Under the pieces are notes generated by a model, which worked only from the letters and a program-made list of their open reading frames with translations, was not told where the DNA came from and searched no databases. Below are positions 53,579-62,656 of a stretch of 64,000 nucleotides of DNA, in pieces. How positions within the stretch are numbered: position 1 is the first letter of the stretch; the number at the start of each line of letters is the position of its first letter. Both the position numbers and the translations under genes were made by a program. This DNA comes from an uncultured Rhodospira sp. (lineage in GTDB: Bacteria > Pseudomonadota > Alphaproteobacteria > Rhodospirillales > Rhodospirillaceae). The DNA is taken from contig NZ_CAKZOT010000091.1 of assembly GCF_937138205.1 (NCBI RefSeq), positions 29,621-93,620 on the forward strand. The letters are read 5' to 3'.

Positions 53579-55824
53579 CCCCCACCGCCGCGCAACCCCG
53601 GCCCCTGCCGGATGAGCCCCATGACACCGGCGCGGCGGCGCCCGGCGACGACGGCCAGGCGACCGGCTGGGCGAGCGGCTGGGCGCGCCGGCCCGACCAC
53701 GCCACCCTGACACGCCTGACGCCGGAGGCCCTGGGCGGCTTCACCGCCGCCAGCGATCTGGCCTCGTGCCTGGTGCCGCTGCTGCGCGCCCTGAACTGGC
53801 TGGGCAACCCGCGCCACGTGGCCGAGGCGTTGCCGCACTTCGCCGATGATCTGGACATCACCGGCCTGCGCAACACCATGGCCAACCTGAACTACTCCAG
53901 CCGTCCGGAGCGGGTCCGCCTGAACCGGATCGATCCGCGCCTGCTGCCGTGCCTGTTCGTGCCCGACCGGGGCGCCGCCCTGGTGGTGACCGCGATCGAC
54001 GGCCGCACGGTGACCGCGTTCGACGGCGGGGCGCGCGCCGAAGGGCCGGTCAGCCGGCCGGGACAGCCCGGCACCGCCTATTTCTTCACGCCGCTGGAAC
54101 CGGACGAACCGCGCACGGCGGCGCAGCAACGCGCCGGCTGGTTCGCCGGGGTGGTGCGACGGTTCCAGGGCCTGGTCTGGCGGATGCTGGGCATCACCTT
54201 CGTGCTCAACCTGTTGGCCCTGGCCACGCCGCTGTTCGTCATGGGGGTCTATGACAAGGTGGTGGGGGCGCGGGCGCTCGACACCCTGGGATGGTTCGCC
54301 CTGGGCGTCGGCGTGGCCATCGTCTTCGACACGCTGTTGAGGGGTTTGCGGGCGCGAATGCTCGCCTACATCGGCGGGCGCCTCGACGCCATCGTCGGCA
54401 ACGCGGTGTTCCAGCGGATTCTTCACCTGCCGACGTCGTATACCGAGCGCGCCACCATCGGCGCCCAGGTCGCGCGCATCAAGGACTTCGAATCGGTGCG
54501 CGAGTTCTTCACCGGACCGCTGGCCAACACGATGCTGGAGATGCCCTTCATCCTGGTGTCGGTCCTGGTGCTGGCCGTGCTCGGCGGCTGGATCGCCGTG
54601 GTGCCCCTGGTGGCGCTGGTGGCCTTCGTGCTGCTGGGCCTGGTGACGGTGCCCATCGTGCGGCGCAATGTGACCGAGGCGGCGCGGGTCGGCTCCCGCC
54701 GCCAGGAGTTCCTGGTCGAGACGACGACCAAGATGCGGGCGCTGAAGCAGGCCGGCGCCGAGGACGTGTGGCTCGACCGCTTCCGGGCCGTCTCGGCGCG
54801 CGCGGCCACCGCCAGCTTCCGCACCGCGCAGACCCAGAACCTGCTGCAAACCGCGTCGCACATGCTGGTCGTGATCTCGGGCGTGGCGGCCATGACGCTG
54901 GGCGTGTCCGGGGTGCTGGGCGGCGGCATGACGGCGGGCGCGCTGATCGCGTCGATGATCCTGGTGTGGCGGGTGCTGTCGCCGATGCAGACCCTGTTCA
55001 TGTCGCTGTCGCGGTTCGAGCAGATCCGCTCGTCCATCCGCCAGATCAACGCCCTGATGACCATCGCCCTGGAGCGCGAGCCGAACGTCATGGCCCACCC
55101 CCTGCGCCGGCTGAAGGGGCGGGTGGTGTTCTCGCGTGTCTCGTTGCGCTACGTGTCGGGGGCCGACCCGGCGTTGGTGGGCGTCAGCTTCGTCGCCGAG
55201 CCGGGCGAGGTGGTGGTCATCACCGGCGCGAACGGGTCGGGCAAGTCGTCGATTCTCAAGCTGATCGCCGGACTGTACAAGGTCCAGGCCGGATCGGTGC
55301 GCATCGACGACAAGGACATCCGCCAGCTTGATCCCGTCGAACTGCGGCACGCCATCGCCTATGTCCCGCAGCAGGCCACGTTCTTCTACGGCACCATCGC
55401 CCAGAACCTGCGGCTGGTGGAGCCGACCGCCTCGGACGACGATATCCACTGGGCGCTGGCCGAGGCCGGCGCGCTGGACGAGGTGCTGGCGCTGCCGGAC
55501 GGCTTGGCCACGCGCATCGGCGATGGCCGCGCCGAACAGCTTACGGCCTCGCTGTGCCAGCGGCTCAATCTGGCCCGCGCCTACCTGAAGCGCGCGCCGA
55601 TCTACCTGTTCGACGAACCCGTCAACGGCCTCGACTTCGAAAGCGACCATGCGTTCATGGACACCGTGCGGCGGATGCGCGGCCACGCCACCGTGTTCAT
55701 CATCACCCACCGGCCCAGCCACTACGACCTCGCCGACAAGATGCTGGTGCTGGAGGGAGGATACCTGCGCCTGTCCGGGCCGGTCGCCGAGGTGCGGCCG
55801 CGCCTGAACCTGGACCGGATCTGA
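53575..55824 (+). CDS. Type I secretion ABC transporter, second subunit with C39-like domain
   Basis: A 749-residue permease-ATPase. Residues about 45-150 resemble a degenerate C39 peptidase (LVPLLRALNWLGNPRHVAEA) lacking the catalytic cysteine, as in HlyB-type exporters that recognise RTX proteins. Membrane helices lie at about 195-450. The ATPase has Walker A GANGSGKSSI near 553-562, Q-loop YVPQQATFFYG, Walker B IYLFDEPVNGLD and IITHRPS. The signature is LTASLCQR, not LSGGQ. The ATG overlaps the upstream stop. It is 31 bp before the HlyD-like gene. Confidence 0.9.
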   Translation: MTPTAAQPRPLPDEPHDTGAAAPGDDGQATGWASGWARRPDHATLTRLTPEALGGFTAASDLASCLVPLLRALNWLGNPRHVAEALPHFADDLDITGLRNTMANLNYSSRPERVRLNRIDPRLLPCLFVPDRGAALVVTAIDGRTVTAFDGGARAEGPVSRPGQPGTAYFFTPLEPDEPRTAAQQRAGWFAGVVRRFQGLVWRMLGITFVLNLLALATPLFVMGVYDKVVGARALDTLGWFALGVGVAIVFDTLLRGLRARMLAYIGGRLDAIVGNAVFQRILHLPTSYTERATIGAQVARIKDFESVREFFTGPLANTMLEMPFILVSVLVLAVLGGWIAVVPLVALVAFVLLGLVTVPIVRRNVTEAARVGSRRQEFLVETTTKMRALKQAGAEDVWLDRFRAVSARAATASFRTAQTQNLLQTASHMLVVISGVAAMTLGVSGVLGGGMTAGALIASMILVWRVLSPMQTLFMSLSRFEQIRSSIRQINALMTIALEREPNVMAHPLRRLKGRVVFSRVSLRYVSGADPALVGVSFVAEPGEVVVITGANGSGKSSILKLIAGLYKVQAGSVRIDDKDIRQLDPVELRHAIAYVPQQATFFYGTIAQNLRLVEPTASDDDIHWALAEAGALDEVLALPDGLATRIGDGRAEQLTASLCQRLNLARAYLKRAPIYLFDEPVNGLDFESDHAFMDTVRRMRGHATVFIITHRPSHYDLADKMLVLEGGYLRLSGPVAEVRPRLNLDRI

Positions 55825-55855
55825 TCTGATCGCCCACAAGGAGGGGCGCCCGCCC

Positions 55856-57208
55856 ATGCCCAAGGCCACCACCCTGGACCGTCCGACGCCGTCGCAGGCC
55901 AGCCGCCAGGCGCGCCACATGGCGCAGTCGATCGTGCTGGAGGAATCCGGGCCGTCCGCCCTGATCCGGCTGGCCCTGGTGATGGTCTGCGCGCTGGTCG
56001 GCGCCCTGGTCGTGTGGGCCGGCCTGACCACGGTCAAGGAGGTGGCGCACGCCCCCGGCAGCGTGGTGCCCTCGTCGAGCCTTCAGGTCGTGCAGCACAA
56101 GGAGGGCGGCATTCTGCGCGACGTGCTGGTGCAGAAGGGCCAGACGGTGGAGGCCGGCCAGGTGCTGGCCCGCCTCGATCCGGTCGAGGCCCGCTCGGAC
56201 CTTGAAACCCTGCGCACCCGCCTGATCAGCCTGCGCCTCAAGGCCGAACGGTTGCGGGCGTTCGCCGAGGATCGGGCGCCGGACTTCTCGTTCGCCGGCG
56301 CGGCTTACGCCAATCTGGTCGCGGATCAGCGCTACATCCTTTCGCTGCAACAAGAGGAGCACGCCGCCGCCCGCCAGGTCCTGCGCGATCAGATCGCCAC
56401 CCTGGATGGCGAGACGACGCTGGTCGAGAACAAGATCGCCTCGCTCGAACGGCAGGTGGACCTGGTGATCCAGCAGCGGGAAATGCGCCGCGAACTGATG
56501 GTCGAGGGCCTGGGCTCGCGCGTCACCTTCCTGGAGGTCGAGCGCGAGGTCGAGCGCATCAACGGCGAGATCAACGAACTGACCAACCAACTCGCCCTGA
56601 ACGACCAAAGCCGCAAGGAACTGAGCAGCCGTCTGGCGCAACTGGATGCCACCCGCCGGCGTGAGGCGCTGGACCAAATGGGCGAGGTGAACGCCGAGAT
56701 CAACGAGGTCATCCAGAGCCTGACGGCCGAGACCGACCGCTTGAACCGCCTGGAAATCACGGCCCCCGTCGACGGGCTGGTGCAGGACCTGAAGATCCGC
56801 ACGCCGGGCGCGGTGTTGCAGCCGGGCGACGCGCTCATGACGCTGGTGCCCATCGACGACGTGCTGATCGTGGACTCCCGCATCCAGCCGCGCGACGTCG
56901 GCCATGTGCGGGTTGGGCAGGAGGTCACGGTCAAGCTGTCGGCCTACGACTTCGCCCGGTACGGGTCGGCCGAGGGCGTGCTGACGGACGTCTCGCCCAC
57001 CACGTTCCTCGATGAGCAGACCGGCCAAGCCTACTACAAGGGGTTCATCGAACTGACGCGGAACTATGTGGGCGATGTGCCGGGGCGCAATCCGATCCTG
57101 CCGGGCATGACCGTCGACGCCAGCATCATCACCGGCGAAAAGACGATTCTCGCGTATCTGTTGCGCCCCATCTACGTCTCGCTCAGCCAGGCGTTCCAGG
57201 AACGCTAG
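55856..57208 (+). CDS. HlyD-family periplasmic adaptor for type I secretion
   Basis: A membrane fusion protein of 450 residues linking the ABC exporter with a TolC-like channel. One N-terminal helix at about 40-62 (LVMVCALVGALVVWAGL) is followed by a lipoyl half (VVQHKEGGILRDVLVQKGQT), a coiled coil at about 115-295 with repeated EVERINGEINELTNQL-type heptads, the second lipoyl half (EITAPVDGLVQDL) and a beta-barrel/C-terminal domain (YKGFIEL). No TolC gene is present in the window. Confidence 0.94.
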   Translation: MPKATTLDRPTPSQASRQARHMAQSIVLEESGPSALIRLALVMVCALVGALVVWAGLTTVKEVAHAPGSVVPSSSLQVVQHKEGGILRDVLVQKGQTVEAGQVLARLDPVEARSDLETLRTRLISLRLKAERLRAFAEDRAPDFSFAGAAYANLVADQRYILSLQQEEHAAARQVLRDQIATLDGETTLVENKIASLERQVDLVIQQREMRRELMVEGLGSRVTFLEVEREVERINGEINELTNQLALNDQSRKELSSRLAQLDATRRREALDQMGEVNAEINEVIQSLTAETDRLNRLEITAPVDGLVQDLKIRTPGAVLQPGDALMTLVPIDDVLIVDSRIQPRDVGHVRVGQEVTVKLSAYDFARYGSAEGVLTDVSPTTFLDEQTGQAYYKGFIELTRNYVGDVPGRNPILPGMTVDASIITGEKTILAYLLRPIYVSLSQAFQER

Positions 57209-57240
57209 CCGGCCGATCCGGACCGCAAAGGAACCGCGCC

Positions 57241-57486
57241 ATGGCCCGAACGCCCGCCGCACCCGATCCCAAGGCCGACGACGACCCGCGCCACGTGGTG
57301 ACGCCGGAGCGGGACCGGCGGCGCGACCCGCGCACCGACCCGTCCGTGCTCGATCTGGGCAGCGCCACGGAAGGGCACGGCGACTGGACGGCGGTGGTGG
57401 CCCCGGACTTGGCGCCCAAGCCGGACCGCTCCGCCGACTCGGGGGCTCATTTCGACCGCGTCATGAAGGGCGATGAGAGCGACTGA
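57241..57486 (+). CDS. Small charged hypothetical protein in the type I secretion operon
   Basis: An 81-residue protein dominated by Asp, Arg and Pro, with no signal or membrane segment. AAAGGA stands 9 nt before the ATG and the gene follows the adaptor by 32 bp, so translation and cotranscription are likely. Its C-terminus ends DRVMKGDESD. I do not recognise the family. It could be a disordered accessory or chaperone of secretion. Confidence 0.6.
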   Translation: MARTPAAPDPKADDDPRHVVTPERDRRRDPRTDPSVLDLGSATEGHGDWTAVVAPDLAPKPDRSADSGAHFDRVMKGDESD

Positions 57487-57597
57487 TTCGGGACGGCGCC
57501 AGGGTGATCGCCGTGGAGACGCGGTTTTGGTATGACCTACGTAGTATTGATCCCGCGAAACCCTATGACCAAACGGAAGTCTTTGTTTTTGGGACTT

Positions 57598-57625
57598 TTG
57601 TCGCGTGTTGTTGACGCCATATAGT
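57598..57625 (+). promoter_or_regulatory. Putative sigma70-like promoter for the RTX-like substrate gene
   Basis: TTGTCG at 57598-57603 and TATAGT at 57620-57625 are separated by 16 bp in a locally AT-richer stretch of the 259-bp gap before the substrate gene. This suggests the secreted protein has its own promoter in addition to any read-through. Confidence 0.42.
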
Positions 57626-57745
57626 CGGTGGGCCTGCCGCTGACCATCGGTAGGCACATGACTGGATCCAGACGGCGTTTTTGTTACAGCGACACGCGCT
57701 CCATCCTGGCCGTATCGACGCGAGAACCGCACAGACGAGGGCATC

Positions 57746-60700
57746 ATGGCCACCGAGACCGACACCACCCGGGTTTCCGATCGGCAGATTCTTGAAGACA
57801 CGACGTCCATGGCGGAGGCAGGAACGCCAAGACCCGACGACGCCGAGCTTCAGCAAGCCATCGGCAACATGATGCCGGGCGACGACGCCCGGGCGCATGA
57901 GAACATCCACCAGGGTGCCGAGCAGGTGGAATGGGGCACCGGGCAGGACATGCCGAACGGCGGTGCTCGGCTGGCCAACGCGGGGTACGAGCCCGCCGGC
58001 GCGGGCTCGCCCGGCACGCCGGACGTACTGGCGTCATCGATCGATCGCCTGATGGACAGTGTGAACAGGGGGCTGGCCGGTGACGGCGCAGACGCGCCGT
58101 CGGCGCCGGCCGCGCCCCAGGCCCGCGCGACCGGGGACGGCGCGGTCGATCCGTTGCCCGCCGCGCCGACGGACGAGGCCACCCTGCCGCCCGGGATCGT
58201 GCCGGGCCTTGCGGATGGCGTGGAGACCCTGGTGCGCGGACCGGCCGGGGCCGAGGGCGCGCCCGACCCTGCGATACAGCCCGACGTCGCGGGCTTGGAT
58301 GTAACCGACGACACCCCGGCGACACCCGGCGCCCCCGAGGCCGAGGCCGGCGGCCCGGATGGGGGTGATGACACGGGTAGCCCGACCGGGACCACGGCCG
58401 GCGGCCCCGATACGACCGAGGCCACCGATCCTCCCGCGACCACCGAGCCTCCTGAAACGACCGAGACCAACGAGCCCGAGACCGACGAGACGGCGACCGA
58501 CGAGCCTGGTCCCGGTGAAACGGGCGCCCCGGAGGAGTCCGGTGATACCGGCGGCACCGACCCCGAAGATACGGCGCCGGAACAGCCTGCCTCCGACGAG
58601 GGCGGCGAAGACGGGGGCGAAGACGGGGGCGGCGATGAAACGCCACCGGCCGAGGCCGGCAGCGACGATGGCGGCGAAGGGGAGGCTCCGGCCCAGTCCG
58701 ACGGCGGCGATACGGGCGAAGAGACCGGCGACGGGGCACCGGCGCCCAGTGAGCCGGACGTCCGCTTCACCCTCGACAATTCCCAGACCTGGACCCCGGA
58801 CTTCGAGGGTGACGACACCGTCCAGATCACCGAGAGCGGCACCACCACGCCGTGGGGCGCCGAGGTCACCGCCGACACCGACGCCAGCGGCGACGGCAAG
58901 ACCTCCATTGAGGTCGACAGGTGGAACAAGGCCAAGAGCGTGATGGCCGAGGGCGACGGCGGCAGTGACGTCACCGTCGACAACTTCGTCCACGCCGACG
59001 TGCGCCTGGGCGACGGCGGCGACAGCACCGTGACCATCATCGACGCCAAGCGCGGCGCGGTCGAGACCGGCGACGGCAAAGACGTCGTCGACATCGACGC
59101 CCGGACCAACAACGCGGGATGGGACAATACCTTCCGGGTCGAGACCGGCGCGGGCGACGACGCCGTGACCGTCACAGGCCACAAGGGCCACACCCAGGTG
59201 GTGGCCGACCTGGGCGACGGCAACGACGCCATCACCGTGGACGGCGCGACCAAGTCCGCCGATCTGACGGGCGGCGCCGGCAACGATACCCTGACCAGCG
59301 GTGTCGGCGACGACATGCTGGACGGCGGCAGCGGCGACGACGTGCTGGACGGGGGTCGCGGCGCCGACACGGTGCACGGGGGCGCTGGCGACGATCTCGG
59401 CATCGTGCGCACCGCGGATCGGACCTCTGACGGTGGCGAGACCCGCTACGACGGCGGCGAGGGTACCGATACCCTGCGGGTCGAGGTGGACGACGCCAAC
59501 CTGACCAACGGGGACATGCTGTCCGACCTGCGCGAGATGCGCGAGGCGATCAACGCCGGCGACGGTGGCGAAACCGCCGTCGACAGCCTTGGCCTGACCG
59601 TCTCCGACTGGGAAGGCACGGCCATCGTGGACAGCCAGGGCAACGCCGTCGACCTGGACGCGGACGGCGTGACCCTCACCACCAAGGACGCCGTCGGCGC
59701 CGAGGACACCGCCGTCGCCCTTGATATCAAGGCGATGCTGGCGGACCAGGACGGCTCCGAAACACTGTCGGTGACCGTCTCCGGTGTGCCCGAGGACGCC
59801 CACCTGTCCGCCGGCACGCGCAACGAGGACGGCAGTTGGACGCTGACCGCCGACGATCTCGACGGCCTGTCGGTGTCCACGGCGGAGAACTGGAACGGCA
59901 CGCTGGCCCTGGACGTCACCGCCACCGGCACGGAACTGAGCGGCCATTCCGCCTCGGCCACCGAATCCTTGTCGGTCGAGGTCGCCGCCGTCAACGACGG
60001 TCCGGTGATCAGCGGCCTGGAGAACATCATCCGCGTCACCAATGTCAGCGACCTAGTCTACAAGCACAGCTTTGACAGCCAGGCCGCGTTCCCGGACCTG
60101 GCGGAAAAAAACCGCCTGGACCCGGAAAAGGTCAACGGCGTCGACCCGGACAACCTGACGCTCAAACACGACCACGATGTCAGCGTCACGTTCGTCAGCG
60201 AGGGCGCCGGCTATCACAACTCTCTCGGCTGGTACACGGTCGAGGAAGACGGCACGCTGAACAATCCGCAGTTTGTCTACGGCGACGCCACCGACAAGGT
60301 GATCGAAAAGGCGGGCACGGAAACGGTCACCCTGACGCCGCCGGAGGACGGCTTCGCCGGCAAGACCCTCGGCTTTTTCCTGGTCGGGAACGGCCACAAC
60401 AAGAACAAGAAGGCCGATTTCTGGGACGATGCCTCGAAGAACGAGGGTGGAAAGCTGGCCTTCGTTGACGACAGCGGCGCCCCCGCCACGGTGGATACGT
60501 CGAACCCGAAGCTGGTGTTCGTGGGTGACGACGGCAGCGTGAACGAGGTCAAGTCTCAGGGCGGCATCTATCATTCGACGGCCGCCAACGACACCACCGG
60601 CCTGAACCCGGACGACCTGCAACACGCGATCAGCGGCGTGACCGACGACGGCGACAGCCTGATGGTCGGCTTCGAGGATCTGAAGAACCTGGGGGACCAC

Positions 60701-61702
60701 GACTTCAACGACCTGGTGTTCAAGGTCAACGTCGGCGCTGAGAACGCCCGGCAGCTGGTGCCCACGGCCGCCGCCCCCGGTATCCAGATCGAGGACGCGG
60801 ACAGCCCGATGATGGCCGGCGCCGAGGCTCGTCTGAGCGAGGGCATGTGTGTGGGCGACGAACTGCACCTCAACGGCGTGACGGTCAACGAGGACGGCAC
60901 CATCGGCGACACAGGCGTGAAGATGGAGGTGGTGCAGGACGACACCGGCTACGCCATCCGCTTCTCGGGCGAGGCCGATCAGGCCACCTACACCGACCTG
61001 CTCAGCCGCGTGAAGCTGCAGAACAGCGGCACCGAGCCGGACCTGGGCGACCGCTTCATCGACTTCACCGTGGATGACGGCCAGGCGAGCACCACCGCGC
61101 GGGCCACCGTGCGCGTGACCGACGAGCCCAATCCGTCGGACATCATCCTCGATCCGGCCACGGAGGACCCAGGGGCCGAGGCCATGGGGGCCGAAGCGCC
61201 GGCGGAGAAGGCGGAGGGGCTGGCGCCCGAGGCCGCCGGGCTGACCGCAGCCATGGCACCCCCTGACGCGCTTGCCGAGGCCGGCGCGGACGACACTCAG
61301 GGGCCGGACAAGGGTGACGGTCAAGGGGACGGGTATGGCGACAGTGAGGCTGAGGGCGGCGACGGCCAGACCGAAGGCGGGACCAAGGCCGACGCACCGA
61401 CCAAGGAGCCCGAAGCGGACAACGAGAACGATGGCATCGAACTCAGCGCCTCGGACGCCACGCTGGAAAGCACGGTCCTGTTCGACCTGGAGGAACCGGA
61501 GGACACCGACGACGGCGGCGGCGCCTGGACCGACGATGAAAGCGACGCAGAGGTCGGCGGCGACGGGGGGTGGACCGACACCGTTGAAGGCGGCGGCGAC
61601 GCCAACGCGGATCCACCGCCCGATTTCTCCAACGCGGGCTATGCCGAGACCGGGAGCGGCATGGGCGAAGACGAGGTCTTCGGCGCGGAAGAATTCGTCT
61701 AA
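57746..61702 (+). CDS. Large acidic RTX/DUF4114 secreted protein, type I secretion substrate
   Basis: A 1318-residue, strongly acidic protein without a signal peptide. Residues about 190-330 are a Thr/Glu/Asp/Gly-rich disordered stretch. A beta-rich segment about 340-500 leads to short RTX repeats at about 510-550 (GGAGNDTL, GSGDDVLDGG, GGAGDD) that bind calcium. Cadherin/VCBS-like parts follow (AVNDGPVISG near 750), then a DUF4114 domain ending in LGDHDFNDLVFKV near 976-988. A second acidic linker spans about 1135-1285. It lies behind the ABC-ABC-HlyD genes, so it is their likely cargo. An adhesin or surface-layer role is inferred. Confidence 0.88.
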   Translation: MATETDTTRVSDRQILEDTTSMAEAGTPRPDDAELQQAIGNMMPGDDARAHENIHQGAEQVEWGTGQDMPNGGARLANAGYEPAGAGSPGTPDVLASSIDRLMDSVNRGLAGDGADAPSAPAAPQARATGDGAVDPLPAAPTDEATLPPGIVPGLADGVETLVRGPAGAEGAPDPAIQPDVAGLDVTDDTPATPGAPEAEAGGPDGGDDTGSPTGTTAGGPDTTEATDPPATTEPPETTETNEPETDETATDEPGPGETGAPEESGDTGGTDPEDTAPEQPASDEGGEDGGEDGGGDETPPAEAGSDDGGEGEAPAQSDGGDTGEETGDGAPAPSEPDVRFTLDNSQTWTPDFEGDDTVQITESGTTTPWGAEVTADTDASGDGKTSIEVDRWNKAKSVMAEGDGGSDVTVDNFVHADVRLGDGGDSTVTIIDAKRGAVETGDGKDVVDIDARTNNAGWDNTFRVETGAGDDAVTVTGHKGHTQVVADLGDGNDAITVDGATKSADLTGGAGNDTLTSGVGDDMLDGGSGDDVLDGGRGADTVHGGAGDDLGIVRTADRTSDGGETRYDGGEGTDTLRVEVDDANLTNGDMLSDLREMREAINAGDGGETAVDSLGLTVSDWEGTAIVDSQGNAVDLDADGVTLTTKDAVGAEDTAVALDIKAMLADQDGSETLSVTVSGVPEDAHLSAGTRNEDGSWTLTADDLDGLSVSTAENWNGTLALDVTATGTELSGHSASATESLSVEVAAVNDGPVISGLENIIRVTNVSDLVYKHSFDSQAAFPDLAEKNRLDPEKVNGVDPDNLTLKHDHDVSVTFVSEGAGYHNSLGWYTVEEDGTLNNPQFVYGDATDKVIEKAGTETVTLTPPEDGFAGKTLGFFLVGNGHNKNKKADFWDDASKNEGGKLAFVDDSGAPATVDTSNPKLVFVGDDGSVNEVKSQGGIYHSTAANDTTGLNPDDLQHAISGVTDDGDSLMVGFEDLKNLGDHDFNDLVFKVNVGAENARQLVPTAAAPGIQIEDADSPMMAGAEARLSEGMCVGDELHLNGVTVNEDGTIGDTGVKMEVVQDDTGYAIRFSGEADQATYTDLLSRVKLQNSGTEPDLGDRFIDFTVDDGQASTTARATVRVTDEPNPSDIILDPATEDPGAEAMGAEAPAEKAEGLAPEAAGLTAAMAPPDALAEAGADDTQGPDKGDGQGDGYGDSEAEGGDGQTEGGTKADAPTKEPEADNENDGIELSASDATLESTVLFDLEEPEDTDDGGGAWTDDESDAEVGGDGGWTDTVEGGGDANADPPPDFSNAGYAETGSGMGEDEVFGAEEFV

Positions 61703-61739
61703 TTATAGAAGTCCTTGCATAATACTGGTAGACGCAAGG

Positions 61740-61870
61740 ATCGACCGTTCCGACCGGCCTGTCGTCACGCCACCGCTCGAGATCCCGCCGTCGCTGACGC
61801 GCCCTCGGGATGACAGATGCGGTTGTTTCATATGATAAAATGTTGTCCCGAACGCCCCGACAGGGGCCTA
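61740..61870 (+). repeat. Dispersed repeat family R2, partial copy
   Basis: Contains ACCGCTCGAGATCCCGCCGT, CTCGGGATGACAGATGCGGT and TGTTGTCCCGAACGCCCCGA. This aligns with the first two thirds of the long copy at 45271-45455; the right end is missing. Confidence 0.65.
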
Positions 61871-61982
61871 TCGTATTCACACGTCTCCGCCAGCGTTCGC
61901 GCGAGCCGACGGGGCGGCGCACGACCCCACCCCAACCCTCCTCGTAAACGGCCATCCAATTCACATATCAATACTCTTTCTC

Positions 61983-62084
61983 GTCATTGCGACCAGGGAA
62001 GAGACGAAGAAATCCAGGGCCGATGTCTGCGCTTTACACTCTCTATTGCTTCACCATCGTCTTGCGACGAGGGTTCGCAATGAC
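61983..62084 (+). repeat. Solo copy of the MITE inner palindrome, degenerate
   Basis: A 102-bp inverted repeat bounded by GTCATTGCGA and TTCGCAATGAC with AATCCAGGGC inside. It lacks the MITE terminal repeats. It is most like the copy at 63796-63897 in its right half (TCGT-CTTGCG-CGAGGGTTCGC). Confidence 0.7.
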
Positions 62085-62174
62085 GAGTCTCGTTGCCGCC
62101 GTAGCGGGGCTCCCCGGCTTGGCGGGCAAGAAGTGTGAAGACGTCAGCCGTAAACGGGGAGGGAGGGAGTCCGG

Positions 62175-62531
62175 TCAGCGCCCGGCCAGCGACTTCAACA
62201 ACCCGGAGAAGGTTTCCCGCACGCTCTCGGGGGCGGCGTAGTAGGCCTCGATCAGCGCCCGCGTCTCGGGATGAGAGAGCACGGCGTGCGCGGCCCGTGT
62301 CCGCTCGGCGTCCGCCCCCACCACGGGGTCGTGCGGGCCGTACAGATCGCCCACGGTCACGCCCAGGACGCGCGCGGCGCGGGTCAGCAGGGCGATGGGA
62401 ATGACGTTCGTGGCGGTTTCGAGATTGCGGACCTTGGTGGCGCTGATCTCCAGCCGAGCCGCCATCTCGTCGGGGGAAAGCCCGGCTCGTTCCCGATAAT
62501 AGCGCAGCCGCGCTCCGATGTCGCGTTCCAT
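62175..62531 (-). CDS. XRE-family HTH transcriptional regulator
   Basis: A 118-residue regulator with a Cro/C1-type helix-turn-helix at about residues 6-62 (IGARLRYYRERAGLSPDEMA, then ISATKVRNLETATNVIP). The C-terminal half is helical (ETRALIEAYYAAPESVRETF) and may mediate dimerisation. ATG at 62531 is preferred over a GTG at 62633, because the latter lies inside a promoter-like inverted repeat. Its targets are unknown; the upstream repeat suggests autoregulation. Confidence 0.75.
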   Translation of the reverse strand: MERDIGARLRYYRERAGLSPDEMAARLEISATKVRNLETATNVIPIALLTRAARVLGVTVGDLYGPHDPVVGADAERTRAAHAVLSHPETRALIEAYYAAPESVRETFSGLLKSLAGR

Positions 62532-62625
62532 ACCGACGTTGCGGCGTCCGCGCACGCCTCGCACTTGGTCAACCGTCTCCACTTGATCGCCTCCCAGTCC
62601 ACACGCCTCCGGCGAGTCCCCTAGA

Positions 62626-62656
62626 ATTGTCACGTCGGACCTGTGTAATTGACAAT
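62626..62656. promoter_or_regulatory. Inverted repeat/promoter upstream of the XRE regulator
   Basis: ATTGTCA (62626-62632) and TGACAAT (62650-62656) form a perfect 7-bp inverted repeat 17 bp apart. Read either way it offers TTGTCA as a -35 and GACAAT as a -10 at 18-bp spacing, so it may be a bidirectional promoter or an operator. Confidence 0.45.

Larger units (their letters stand above)
61703..62174. other. Intergenic region made of repeats
   Basis: A 472-bp gap. It holds a weak hairpin TCCTTGC/GCAAGGA at 61712-61740, an R2 copy at 61740-61870 and a solo palindrome of the MITE-core type at 61983-62084. No coding sequence is apparent. Confidence 0.55.

Noticed and set aside
53464..56037. 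857-codon minus-strand frame
   Set aside because: It is antisense to the second ABC subunit and consists of His/Gln/Arg-rich sequence without domains.
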